A DNA stretch of 64,000 bases, from positions 682,001-746,000 of the forward strand of contig NZ_JAPKNH010000001.1 of the NCBI RefSeq assembly GCF_026344005.1, read 5' to 3'. The stretch is from Kaistia terrae. GTDB lineage: Bacteria > Pseudomonadota > Alphaproteobacteria > Rhizobiales > Kaistiaceae. The translations under genes were made by a program, and so were the position numbers. Shown in pieces: positions 46,848 to 54,519 of this stretch. The notes beneath the pieces were generated by a model, which saw only the letters and a list, made by a program, of their open reading frames with translations, had not been told where the DNA came from and made no database searches. Position 1 is the stretch's first letter. The number at the start of each line of letters is the position of its first letter.

Positions 46848-46885
46848 AAAAGGGGCCGGCGCATGAACAGCGCCGGCCCCTTTTT
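46848..46885. terminator. Strong bidirectional terminator after the SDR gene
   Basis: A perfect 15-bp stem (46848-46862 with 46870-46884, GGGGCCGGCGC core, 7-base loop) is flanked by A4 on one side and T5 on the other. It can end transcription from either direction. Confidence 0.93.
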
Positions 46886-46932
46886 GCTTGTGTAGCTTGG
46901 CTGTGCAGACCGGCACGAAACACCGACTTTCC

Positions 46933-47056
46933 TTCACCTCTCCCTGAGGGAGAGGTCGACGGCGTAGCCGGCGGGTGAGGGTTTACGGCCTCACCGGATA
47001 GTTCCCTAAACCCTCACCCGGAGCTTCGCTCCGACCTCTCCCTCAGGGAGAGGTGA
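46933..47056. repeat. Long intergenic palindromic repeat, family R1
   Basis: About 124 bp with inverted ends (TTCACCTCTCCCTGAGGGAG and its partner ending AGAGGTGAA). It is nearly identical to 43630-43755, including the inner CTAAACCCTCACCCGGAGCT followed by TCGCTCCGACC. Confidence 0.8.
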
Positions 47057-47069
47057 AGGAGAGCGCTTC

Positions 47070-47762
47070 TCAGACCAGCAGGCGCAGCGGCGCTTCGATC
47101 AGGTCGCGGAAACCGGTCAGGATGCTACCGGCATCGACTTCGGAGATCGCCTCCGCGTCATGAATCACCAGCGCTTCCGCCGCCGTTGCGTCATCGCTGG
47201 CGACGACCAGGATGCGCAGATCGACGCCTGAAGGCAGGCTGCCGGCGACTGGCCGCACGCCCTTCGCCGCCAGCCTTGAGACGACCATCACCTTGTCCGC
47301 TGAGACGGAGACATTGGCATCCGACCCGATCAGCCGGTCGATTTCCGTCGGCGCCAGGGCCACAGCGCGCGCGAGCGTCACCGCGCCCCCTTCCGGCCTC
47401 ATCCAGCGAATGGATGTGGCATGGGCGCCAGCGCTGCGCGCCGCCGCCTTGATGACAAAGGCGTCGATCGACAGGCCGGTTCCGGACGCGGTGATGAACG
47501 CGGCCAGCGGCGCCAGATCGATCGTCGCGGCAAAGGCCGAGATCGAACGAGCCGGCGCGAAGGCGGGCGCTGGTGCCGGGGCCGCCATCGGAGCCGCGAC
47601 GGCTGCCGGGGCTGGTTCCGGAGCTGCGACCGCAACAATCCGCAAGAGATCGTCGGCGACAATGCGGCCGTTCGGTCCTGTGCCGGTGACGAGCGACAGA
47701 GTCACGCCGCGCTCGCGGGCGAGGCGCTTCGCATAAGGCGAGGCGAGGGTTCGGGCGTTCAT
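47070..47762 (-). CDS. E2-like protein: peripheral-subunit-binding domain plus degenerate acyltransferase core
   Basis: A 230-residue relative of dihydrolipoamide acyltransferase. The first 40 residues form a normal subunit-binding domain (ASPYAKRLARERGV, GTGPNGRIVADDLL), followed by an Ala/Pro linker. The C-terminal part is a shortened acyltransferase fold that ends like true E2 (DAGSILTGFRDLIEAPLRLL). The catalytic HRxxDG motif is gone: aligned from the end, His falls on Ala and Asp on Ser (VIHDAEAISEVDAG). No lipoyl domain is present; one is fused to the E1 gene ten bases upstream. It may hold the complex together, recruiting E3, rather than transfer acyl groups. No E3 gene lies in the window. 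Confidence 0.82.
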   Translation of the reverse strand: MNARTLASPYAKRLARERGVTLSLVTGTGPNGRIVADDLLRIVAVAAPEPAPAAVAAPMAAPAPAPAFAPARSISAFAATIDLAPLAAFITASGTGLSIDAFVIKAAARSAGAHATSIRWMRPEGGAVTLARAVALAPTEIDRLIGSDANVSVSADKVMVVSRLAAKGVRPVAGSLPSGVDLRILVVASDDATAAEALVIHDAEAISEVDAGSILTGFRDLIEAPLRLLV

Positions 47763-47772
47763 GGCGTTCCCC

Positions 47773-50223
47773 TCAGCGCCGGACGCTGCCGATGCGGCCG
47801 CCCATCGGCACGACCGTGCCCTTGGGCTGCTCGATCGGGCCGAGCGTGCCGTCGATTGGCGCTTCGATCTCGACCACGGCCTTGTCGGTCTCGATCTCGG
47901 CGACGATCTCGCCGGCCTTGACCGCGTCGCCTTCCTTTTTCAGCCAGCCGACGATCGTGCCTTCGCTGATCGTCAGATCGCCGAACGGCATGGTGATCGG
48001 TTCGCCGTCGCCGACTGCAACCGGAGCGGCGGCTACTGGAGCGGGTGCTGGCGGCGTAACAGCCTTGGGTGCTGCCGGTGCGACCGCCACAGGGGCGGGA
48101 GCCGACTGGCCGCCGAGATAGCGCCAGTGTTTCGGCACCGGCGGCTTGCCGTCCAGAACGCCCTTGGCGCCCGCGACGATCTTGTCGGCATCGACCAGCA
48201 TGGCGCGTTCCAGCGCTGGGGCGAGGGGATGCGGCTGCGGATCGGTATGCAGCCGGCCAACCGGCGCATCGAGATCGTCGAAAGCGAGCTCGTTCATCGC
48301 CTGCGCCACCTCGGCGCCGACGCCGAACGCGCCCCAGCCTTCATCGACCACCAGCAGCCGGTGCGTCTTGGCAACCGATTTCGCCACCGTGCCGACATCG
48401 AGCGGCATGATGGTTCTGAGGTCGATCACCTCGGCCGAGATATCTTCGGCTGCCAGCTTTTCCGCCGCCTCCAGCGCGCGGTGCACCAGCTGTCCGGCCG
48501 CGACGATGGTGATGTCGGCTCCTTCGCGGGCAATCCGCGCCAGGCCGAACGGCACGAAATGCTCGGCGGTGGGTACTTCGCCCTTGGTGGCGAACAGCGC
48601 CTTCGGCTCCAGCATCAGGACGGGATCGCCGGCCCGCAGCGCCGTCTTCATCAGGCCCTTGGCGTCGGCGGGCGTCGAGGGCATGCAGACGATCAGGCCC
48701 GGAATATTGGCCCAGCTCGGATGATAGGTGCCACTATGGTGGGGACCGGCCGAGCGCACCGCGCCGGAGCCGACGCGCACCACCATCGGCGCGTTCATCT
48801 GGCCGTTCGACATGTAGCGCAATTTTGCCGCCTGCAGCACGATCTGGCCGGCCGCCTCGAAGACGAAATCGGCGAACATCAGGTCGGCGATGGTGCGCGA
48901 TCCCGTCGCCGAAGCGCCGATCGCCGCCCCCGTAAAACCCTGCTCGGAGATCGGCGTATCGACCATCCGGTTCGGGCCGAATTCGGTCCAGAGGTTCTTG
49001 GTGTGTGCGAACGTGCCGCCGCGCTCGCCGGTGCCTTCGCCGAAATAGAGGATGTGCTTGTCGCGTCGCATCTCTTCGGCGATGCCGTCGCGCACCGCGT
49101 CGAGCCAGCTCTGCGTCACGGTCGCCGTCGGGGCGGCCTGCACCAGCGCATCGGCCGGGTTGATCGGCTCGGCATAGACATAGAGCGAACTGGTCGTCGC
49201 GTCCGGCTCCGGCGAATTCCTTGCGAATTCAAGCGATTCGGCGACGATCTTGTCGATCTTCGCGTCGATCGCGCCCAGCTCGTCGGCCGATGCGGTGCCG
49301 AAATCATCCAGGATACGCGCGCGGAACAGGTTGATCGGGTCGCGCTTCAGCCAGAGGTCGACTTCCGCCTGCGTGCGGTAGGTGCCGGTGACGTGGTCGC
49401 CTTCATGGTGGCCGACGGTGCGATAGGTCTTGGCCTCGATCAGCGTCGGGCCTTCGCCGGAACGGGCGCGGGCGATCGCGTCGGCCATGACCTGCCAGAC
49501 GGCGATGACGTCATTGCCGTCGACGGCGATGCCGGGAATGCCATAGGCTGCCGCGCGGGTGGCGATCTCCGGGTTCAGAGTCGCCGAGGCGAGCGGCGTC
49601 GCGGTGGCGTACAGGTTGTTTTCGCAGACGAGGACGGCGGGCGCCTTCTGGATGCCGGCGAAATTCAGCGACTCGTGAAAACCGCCATGGTTGGTCGCGC
49701 CATCGCCGAAGAAGGCGACGCCAACGCCGTCCTTGCCCTGGGTCCGGGCGGAAATGCCGGCGCCGACGGCGTGGCTGATGCCGGCGGCGACGATGCCGTT
49801 GGTGCCGAAAAGCCCGGTCTTGCGGTCATAGAGATGCATGGTGCCGCCGCGCCCGCCACAGCAGCCGTCGCGCTTGCCGAACAACTCAGCCATCAGGATG
49901 TTGGGCTCCATGCCCTTGGCCAGCGCATGGCCATGGCCGCGATGCGTCGAGGTGATCCAGTCGGTCGGGCGAAGATGCGCGCAGACGCCGACGGCGGTCG
50001 CTTCCTCGCCGATATAGAGATGCAGGAAGCCGGGCGTCTCGCCCTTGCGGCAGGCGGTCTGCGCCACGCTCTCGAATCGGCGCAACAGCACCATCCGCTC
50101 GTAAAGCTCCAGCAAAGCGGCGGCCGTCAGCCCGGCCGGGACAATCTTGCCGGGCGCGCTGCGAAAGACCGGATTGTGGATTTCCGGGGCGCGGATCGCC
50201 GGATTCATCACTTGAGCGCTCAT
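47773..50223 (-). CDS. Thiamine-diphosphate-dependent E1alpha-E1beta-lipoyl fusion dehydrogenase
   Basis: An 816-residue fusion in this order: E1alpha (about 20-345), E1beta (about 385-705), an Ala/Pro linker, and a lipoyl domain (about 740-816) with the lipoylation Lys in EIETDKAVVEIEAP (near residue 781). The thiamine motif is GDGATNHGGFHESLN to CENN, and LGRLHTD-type E1beta C-terminal features are present. The E1alpha part most resembles acetoin/branched-chain types, not pyruvate dehydrogenase. It should decarboxylate or cleave a 2-oxo acid or alpha-hydroxyketone and load the acyl group onto its own lipoyl arm. The second of tandem ATGs (50223) best fits GGGAGGG. Operator site A lies upstream. 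Confidence 0.87.
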   Translation of the reverse strand: MSAQVMNPAIRAPEIHNPVFRSAPGKIVPAGLTAAALLELYERMVLLRRFESVAQTACRKGETPGFLHLYIGEEATAVGVCAHLRPTDWITSTHRGHGHALAKGMEPNILMAELFGKRDGCCGGRGGTMHLYDRKTGLFGTNGIVAAGISHAVGAGISARTQGKDGVGVAFFGDGATNHGGFHESLNFAGIQKAPAVLVCENNLYATATPLASATLNPEIATRAAAYGIPGIAVDGNDVIAVWQVMADAIARARSGEGPTLIEAKTYRTVGHHEGDHVTGTYRTQAEVDLWLKRDPINLFRARILDDFGTASADELGAIDAKIDKIVAESLEFARNSPEPDATTSSLYVYAEPINPADALVQAAPTATVTQSWLDAVRDGIAEEMRRDKHILYFGEGTGERGGTFAHTKNLWTEFGPNRMVDTPISEQGFTGAAIGASATGSRTIADLMFADFVFEAAGQIVLQAAKLRYMSNGQMNAPMVVRVGSGAVRSAGPHHSGTYHPSWANIPGLIVCMPSTPADAKGLMKTALRAGDPVLMLEPKALFATKGEVPTAEHFVPFGLARIAREGADITIVAAGQLVHRALEAAEKLAAEDISAEVIDLRTIMPLDVGTVAKSVAKTHRLLVVDEGWGAFGVGAEVAQAMNELAFDDLDAPVGRLHTDPQPHPLAPALERAMLVDADKIVAGAKGVLDGKPPVPKHWRYLGGQSAPAPVAVAPAAPKAVTPPAPAPVAAAPVAVGDGEPITMPFGDLTISEGTIVGWLKKEGDAVKAGEIVAEIETDKAVVEIEAPIDGTLGPIEQPKGTVVPMGGRIGSVRR

Positions 50224-50290
50224 CATCCCTCCCTGACCCCCGCTCCTGCAGGGCGATGCGTCCTCTAGCCCGGTGATGGACATCGCATCT

Positions 50291-50315
50291 AAAATTATAA
50301 TAGCATGATGTTATG
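50291..50315. promoter_or_regulatory. Operator-like site A, E1 operon / SDR-like divergent promoter
   Basis: Core 50297-50314 reads ATAATAGCATGATGTTAT, an imperfect palindrome centred on CATG. The full 25 bases recur exactly, inverted, at 59923-59947. It sits between the divergent E1 fusion gene and the SDR-like gene and would cover the E1 promoter region. Confidence 0.7.
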
Positions 50316-50433
50316 TTATCGAGCCGTGCCTTGCCAAGGTCTAATCGTGGGTCCGGCTCAATTCACAGGCGGGACGTCGGGCGTTGCGAGAAACCGGCCG
50401 ATGCCGCATAGGTCCGTTCGGGGGGAACTAGTC

Positions 50434-51003
50434 ATGGAAATCGAGATCTCAGGCCAATCGGTGCGCATCGTGGGCGAGGACAACGCCATCCTGGCGGCCG
50501 TCGTCGCGGCGCTCACCGCCAATGGCGCGCTGGTCTCGCGCGAGGCGGGCGAGGGCGCGCCGGACATTCTTATTCTCTCGCACCCGCTCACCCCCGATGC
50601 GAGCTACCGGCCGGAAGCCTTGGCGGCGCAAGCGGAATCAGTCGCGAGCGCGATGGTCTCGCGAGGAACGGGCCGCATCGTCCATCTCGCCTCGGCCGCC
50701 GGTCTCGTGCCTATGCGTCGCCATCCCGCCTGGTCGGCGGCGATGGCCTCGGTGCTTTCGAGCGTGCGCGCGCTGGCGATGGTTTCTGGGCCAGCCGTGC
50801 TGGTCAACGCCGTCGCGGTCGGCCGCGTCGACGAGGCGGGCGACGAGGCGATGCTCTCCCATGTGCCATCCGGCCAGGCCGGCAAGGCGGAAGACGTCGC
50901 CAATGCCGTGCTGTTCCTGGTCGATCCGCTCAACAGCTACACGACCGGCCAGTCCCTCGCCGTCGATGGCGGCTGGACGACGGGCTACGGCCGCAATTTC
51001 TGA
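50434..51003 (+). CDS. Short SDR-like protein lacking cofactor and catalytic motifs
   Basis: A 189-residue protein whose second half follows the SDR fold (RIVHLASAAGLVPM, then AEDVANAVLFLVD and SLAVDGGWTTGYG). The glycine-rich TGxxxGxG nucleotide motif is absent. Ser87 is in place, but the Tyr and Lys positions are Trp100 and Met104 (AWSAAM). It should be unable to act as a dehydrogenase alone. GGGGGAAC precedes the ATG at 50434; the open frame extends to 50305 without conserved content. It is divergent from the E1 fusion and resembles the C-terminus of the SDR at 46053, so the two may pair; that is inference. Confidence 0.8.
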   Translation: MEIEISGQSVRIVGEDNAILAAVVAALTANGALVSREAGEGAPDILILSHPLTPDASYRPEALAAQAESVASAMVSRGTGRIVHLASAAGLVPMRRHPAWSAAMASVLSSVRALAMVSGPAVLVNAVAVGRVDEAGDEAMLSHVPSGQAGKAEDVANAVLFLVDPLNSYTTGQSLAVDGGWTTGYGRNF

Positions 51004-51064
51004 ATTTTGGGGACGGTTTCGGGTGGGGGGCGTCCCAAGGCGGTCATGCAGTACCCCCCATGCC

Positions 51065-51194
51065 CATCATCCAGAGGTGCTTCGCGCCAGCGAAGCCTCG
51101 AAGAACGCACGGCCTATCGGCGGGGAGGGCTTCCGTCTTGCACGAGCGCTGTGCGTCCTTCGAGGCCGCCTTGAGGCGGCACCTCAGGATGATG
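51065..51194. repeat. Intergenic inverted repeat pair, family R2
   Basis: A left copy (CATCATCCAGAGGTGCTTCG, AAGCCTCGAAGAACG) faces a right copy (CGTCCTTCGAGGC, GCACCTCAGGATGATG), the same layout as at 24060-24240. Confidence 0.65.
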
Positions 51195-51298
51195 AAGGCC
51201 GGGATTTGCAGGAAAGTCGGTAGCCGCATGAGCTTCTTACGAAGAAGCGTAGCGGCACGATCCATCCCGCGTCGCCCCCAGCCGCCAGTCCACGCTCG

Positions 51299-51348
51299 CC
51301 GTCATCCCGGGCAAGCGTAGCGCGACCCGGGATCCATGCAACTGGGTT
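51299..51348. repeat. Intergenic repeat, family R3
   Basis: CCGTCATCCCGGGC and GACCCGGGATCCATGC form a short stem matching the left part of the repeat at 38913-39015. No gene lies between 51004 and 51472. Confidence 0.6.
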
Positions 51349-51472
51349 GTCGGCGGCATGGCTCAACAGGCCGACCGTCCGGATCGCGCGCAACTTCCAT
51401 TTTTCGACCCACTCAGCACGGCGGGCTCGCTACCATCGCCACAACCAACAAGCCGCCTCAGGAAACGCCAGC

Positions 51473-52342
51473 ATGATCGAACTCGCCGCCGGAGACTTGA
51501 CCCTCGTCCTCGCGCCGGAGATCGGCGGCTCGATCGCCGCTTTCCGGAAAAGCGGCATCGACATCTTTCGCGCGCTGACGCCGGATCGCGCGGCTGCGGG
51601 CGATGTGCTCGGCGTCGGCTCGTTCCCGATGCTGCCCTATGCCAACCGCATCGACGGCAACGCCTTCACCTTCGACGGCGTCACCTATCGCTTCAAGCCC
51701 AATAACGGTACCGAGCGTTTCAACGTGCATGGCACCGGCTGGCAGTCGGAATGGCAGGTCGAGGAAGCGTCCAAAACCTCGGCGCGGCTGACGCTGGAAC
51801 GCCGCGTTGCCGGCGAGCCGTTCCTCTACCGCGCGACCCAGCATTTTGCGCTGGCGCCCGAGGGGCTGACGCTGACGACGAGCCTCGAAAACCTTGGCTT
51901 CGTCCGCATGCCGTTCGGCTTCGGCCATCACCCCTGGTTCGAGCGCGACGCCGATACGGAACTTCGCTTCAAGGCCAGCCACTTTTGGCTCGAAGCCCCG
52001 GACGGCGTCGCCGGCTCGCGCATCCAGCTTGCGCCCGAACTCGATTTTTCAAACGGCGCGCCGCTGCCAAGCCATTGGCGCAACAACAATTACTCCGGCT
52101 GGGACGGCCTCGCCGAACTGCGCTTTCCCACGCGCGGCGTGACGCTGACGATCGAGGCCGACCCGATTTTCCAAAACCTGATGCTCTACGCCGACCCGAA
52201 GCAGAGCTTCTTCTGCCTGGAACCCCAGACCAACGTCCCCTGCGCGGTGAACAAGTTTGAAGCCGGCGAGGAAGGGCTGGGGCTGGTGGTGCTCGCACCG
52301 GGTGAGGGGATGTGGGGGGTGGTTCGGTTCGGGGTGGGGTGA
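51473..52342 (+). CDS. Aldose 1-epimerase family protein
   Basis: A 289-residue galactose-mutarotase-fold protein that should interconvert sugar anomers. It has FPMLPYANRIDGNAF (substrate-site Arg), VHGTGWQSEWQV, a catalytic His in FGHHPWFERD near residue 150 and a catalytic Glu in CLEPQTNVP near residue 250. The ATG at 51473 has AGGAAACG upstream; the longer open frame to 51347 runs through repeat sequence. In this locus it may prepare the imported sugar for a dehydrogenase. The importer substrate is not known. Confidence 0.9.
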   Translation: MIELAAGDLTLVLAPEIGGSIAAFRKSGIDIFRALTPDRAAAGDVLGVGSFPMLPYANRIDGNAFTFDGVTYRFKPNNGTERFNVHGTGWQSEWQVEEASKTSARLTLERRVAGEPFLYRATQHFALAPEGLTLTTSLENLGFVRMPFGFGHHPWFERDADTELRFKASHFWLEAPDGVAGSRIQLAPELDFSNGAPLPSHWRNNNYSGWDGLAELRFPTRGVTLTIEADPIFQNLMLYADPKQSFFCLEPQTNVPCAVNKFEAGEEGLGLVVLAPGEGMWGVVRFGVG

Positions 52343-52448
52343 TCTGGTCAGGTTCTATTTGTAGTTGAACCTGAGGGTATTCGCCTATATTGGGTGTATC
52401 TGAGTATCTACTCATTGGGATCGAGCTTCGCTGAAATGGTGAGCTAAA

Positions 52449-53048
52449 TTGCAGTTCAGAATCCTGACAGCTCTAGCTATATTCTTGGGATCGTACCTAC
52501 CTCTGAGCTTTATTTTGCTTGCTCAAGATTTTGCCTACGAGAACCTCAGTGGGCAGATATGCTGGGCTCCCTGGCGGGATGATTGCGCGCTTCCTTTCAA
52601 GAATCCATTTTTCTCGATTGGTATATTTCTTGCTTGCGTGATGTGTTTGATTGTCACGCTGGTGAGCTTGAGGTTGATTAAACCAAAGCAAGAGATATTA
52701 ATCAAAGAAGCTAAGCATGTTCCGTCTGATCTGATGAACTATACTTTGCCTTACGTTGTTTCATTCATGAGTATAAGCTATCAGGATTCGGGAAAATTTG
52801 TTGGATTTGTCGTATTTTTAGTATGGATGTTTTGGATATCATATAAATCGGGTCAGATAATTCTTAATCCAATGCTGATTGTATTGAACTGGCGTCTTTA
52901 TGACGTCTCATATGAATATGTCGGCGGGTCTGGCGTGCAGAAGGCAAATGTCTTGTCAAAGGGCAGTATAGAGGCCGGAAAGCGTTATTTTCAGGTCCCG
53001 ATTCAAGAAATTCTCGTGATAACCGATACCGATTCGTCGGGGGGATGA
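52449..53048 (+). CDS. kwaA: Kiwa anti-phage system membrane protein KwaA
   Basis: A 199-residue protein with four predicted transmembrane segments (about 4-26, 53-76, 96-112 and 117-134) and a soluble C-terminus, the topology of KwaA. The call rests mainly on this topology and on the DUF4868 partner one base downstream. Start is TTG at 52449, preceded by GGTGAG. Base composition is clearly richer in A and T than its neighbours (many ATA, TTA, AAA codons), a sign of transfer. Upstream, a 7-bp inverted repeat (CAGGTTC-N11-GAACCTG, 52349-52373) overlaps a possible -35 (TTGAAC), with TATATT at 52386. Confidence 0.75.
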   Translation: MQFRILTALAIFLGSYLPLSFILLAQDFAYENLSGQICWAPWRDDCALPFKNPFFSIGIFLACVMCLIVTLVSLRLIKPKQEILIKEAKHVPSDLMNYTLPYVVSFMSISYQDSGKFVGFVVFLVWMFWISYKSGQIILNPMLIVLNWRLYDVSYEYVGGSGVQKANVLSKGSIEAGKRYFQVPIQEILVITDTDSSGG

Positions 53049-53049
53049 T

Positions 53050-53970
53050 ATGCCGCTGCCGGAATCTTTTCAGAATTTCGATATAGAAAATTCTAGCGTA
53101 CAGATTTGGCTGTTCAAGAAGTGGAGCCAGCCAGATGGATTATTACGTTTTTCCGGGCGATGGATTGATACTGATGACGACTTAGACCAAGCCCTGAAGC
53201 AGGCGATTGCGTTTAAACGTCAGAGCATTTTGGAGGTTAGTGACTACACGCTGCTAGCCGCGGCCAATGATGGTATTGCGCTACGAATCGATGCGCTGGC
53301 CACTCATGCCGGTGTGGTCGCCGCCGAGGCCGCCAACCCTCTTCCTGCTCGAAAAATACGATCTCTCGACGATGTACAGAATACGAAGTTTTACGTGATC
53401 AAATTGACCAGTGGCGACAACGTCTTGTACGCGGTCCGGAAGACGGATGCCACATGGCAGTCCAGGCGAGTTAGTGGCTTTCTATCTGTAATATATTCTG
53501 ATGACCGTCTTGGTCTAAATGAGAATCCGGGATTCAATATTTCGAGAGATATTGATTTTTTTATCATTGAAGATGATGTTGTTATTACCAATAAGCCTGC
53601 ATTCGAATCTGTTCTTAGCTATAAAGAGGCGCATGTTGCCGACTTTAATCTGCTTCAAGCAGACGATGAATTTTCATCACTCTTCTCTGATCTTGGTCCG
53701 CTGATTGATTTCATTGGAGTGAATAAGCTTCATTTGAGGCGCGCGTGCGCAATTCACCAGAAGGGACACTATCGTGATGCAGCGTTCATGACGAGATTGC
53801 GCCAACGACATGCTCAATGCGGACTGCAGCTCGTATTCGACGATCAAGGGCGCATAGTAGCTACGCTGGAGAGTTGTTCTGATATCATGCGCGCACTGCT
53901 CGACCATCGATTGTCATCGCTCTTCTCTGAAAACAACTATGACGTACCTGATGCAACGGTTGTGGCTTAG
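53050..53970 (+). CDS. kwaB: Kiwa anti-phage system protein KwaB (DUF4868)
   Basis: A 306-residue soluble protein of the DUF4868 type, the effector partner of KwaA. The central region (FKVIKL-like strands, RDIDFFIIEDDVVITNKPAF) and C-terminal half (HLRRACAIHQKGHYRDAAFM, LESCSDIMRALLDHRLSS) follow the family pattern. In the known system KwaA senses phage at the membrane and KwaB acts on phage DNA late in infection. GGGGGATGAT precedes the ATG, one base after kwaA. The gene shares the AT-rich composition of kwaA. It ends 14 bases before a remnant of a host SDR gene. Confidence 0.8.
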   Translation: MPLPESFQNFDIENSSVQIWLFKKWSQPDGLLRFSGRWIDTDDDLDQALKQAIAFKRQSILEVSDYTLLAAANDGIALRIDALATHAGVVAAEAANPLPARKIRSLDDVQNTKFYVIKLTSGDNVLYAVRKTDATWQSRRVSGFLSVIYSDDRLGLNENPGFNISRDIDFFIIEDDVVITNKPAFESVLSYKEAHVADFNLLQADDEFSSLFSDLGPLIDFIGVNKLHLRRACAIHQKGHYRDAAFMTRLRQRHAQCGLQLVFDDQGRIVATLESCSDIMRALLDHRLSSLFSENNYDVPDATVVA

Positions 53971-53983
53971 GTCGAGTTGCTCC

Positions 53984-54088
53984 CTAAGGTAACGGTGCCG
54001 TCAGGCTGCCATCCGCCGTAAAGGCGCTGTCGGTGATGAAGGACGTGTCGTCGGCGAGCAGGAAGGCGATGGCGCGGGCGAGCTCGCC
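53984..54088 (-). pseudogene. SDR gene 3' fragment 1
   Basis: On the minus strand this encodes ELARAIAFLLADDTSFITDS followed by AFTADGSLTAPLP and a stop. It matches the last 30 or so residues of the intact SDR at 55205-55984 (ELAKAIAFLISDDASFVTGS). Nothing upstream of it continues the gene; an R1 repeat abuts it at 54090. It is a decayed partial copy. Confidence 0.75.
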
Positions 54089-54089
54089 T

Positions 54090-54248
54090 TTCACCTCTCC
54101 CTGAGGGAGAGGTCAGCGCGGAGCGCCGGGTGAGGGGTTAGGGAACCCTCCGGATAAGGCGTACTGCCGCAGGGTGGTGTGCCGGTGACGCCGTAAACCC
54201 TCACCCGCCGGCCTTCGGCCGTCGACCTCTCCCTCAGGGAGAGGTGAA
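54090..54248. repeat. Long intergenic palindromic repeat, family R1 (expanded)
   Basis: Ends match the other R1 elements (TTCACCTCTCCCTGAGGGAG, CCTCTCCCTCAGGGAGAGGT). The centre holds about 35 extra bases (TAAGGCGTACTGCCGCAGGG region), making it longer than its relatives. Confidence 0.75.
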
Positions 54249-54340
54249 GAGGGGCGCGATCCGGCGCGTGCGCCAATCGCCTGGGCCGATTTCTTGGTGC
54301 GAACAATCGCTTGCCGCTGCCGATCCTCGTGAAGCGCGCA

Positions 54341-54510
54341 CAACAGCAGCGCCTTAAGCGCGCCATCCGCCGTGAAGGCGCTCCACGTCACAGGCGAGGC
54401 GTCGTCAGAGAGCAGGCAGCCGATAGCCTTGGCGAGTTCGGGTAGATCGGCGACGCGCGTGGCCTTGCGTTCGTCGAAGTAGAGCCCTGCCGCCTCGACC
54501 CTTTCTCTAT
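54341..54510 (-). pseudogene. SDR gene 3' fragment 2
   Basis: The minus strand encodes VEAAGLYFDERKATRVADLP, ELAKAIGCLLSDDASPVTWS and AFTADGALKALLL, matching the C-terminal 55 residues of the SDR at 55205-55984. The stop codon position has been lost (TGA to TGT) and no N-terminal part exists. It is a second, longer relic of the same gene end. Confidence 0.8.
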
Positions 54511-54519
54511 TTCGAACGC

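Noticed and set aside
43527-47056. R1 and R1b repeats as a CRISPR array
   Set aside because: Units are long palindromes, far apart and flanked by genes, without regular spacers or cas genes.
47761-50268. An 835-codon open frame on the plus strand over the E1 fusion
   Set aside because: It mirrors the real minus-strand gene and encodes no recognisable domain; the E1 thiamine and lipoyl motifs are on the minus strand.
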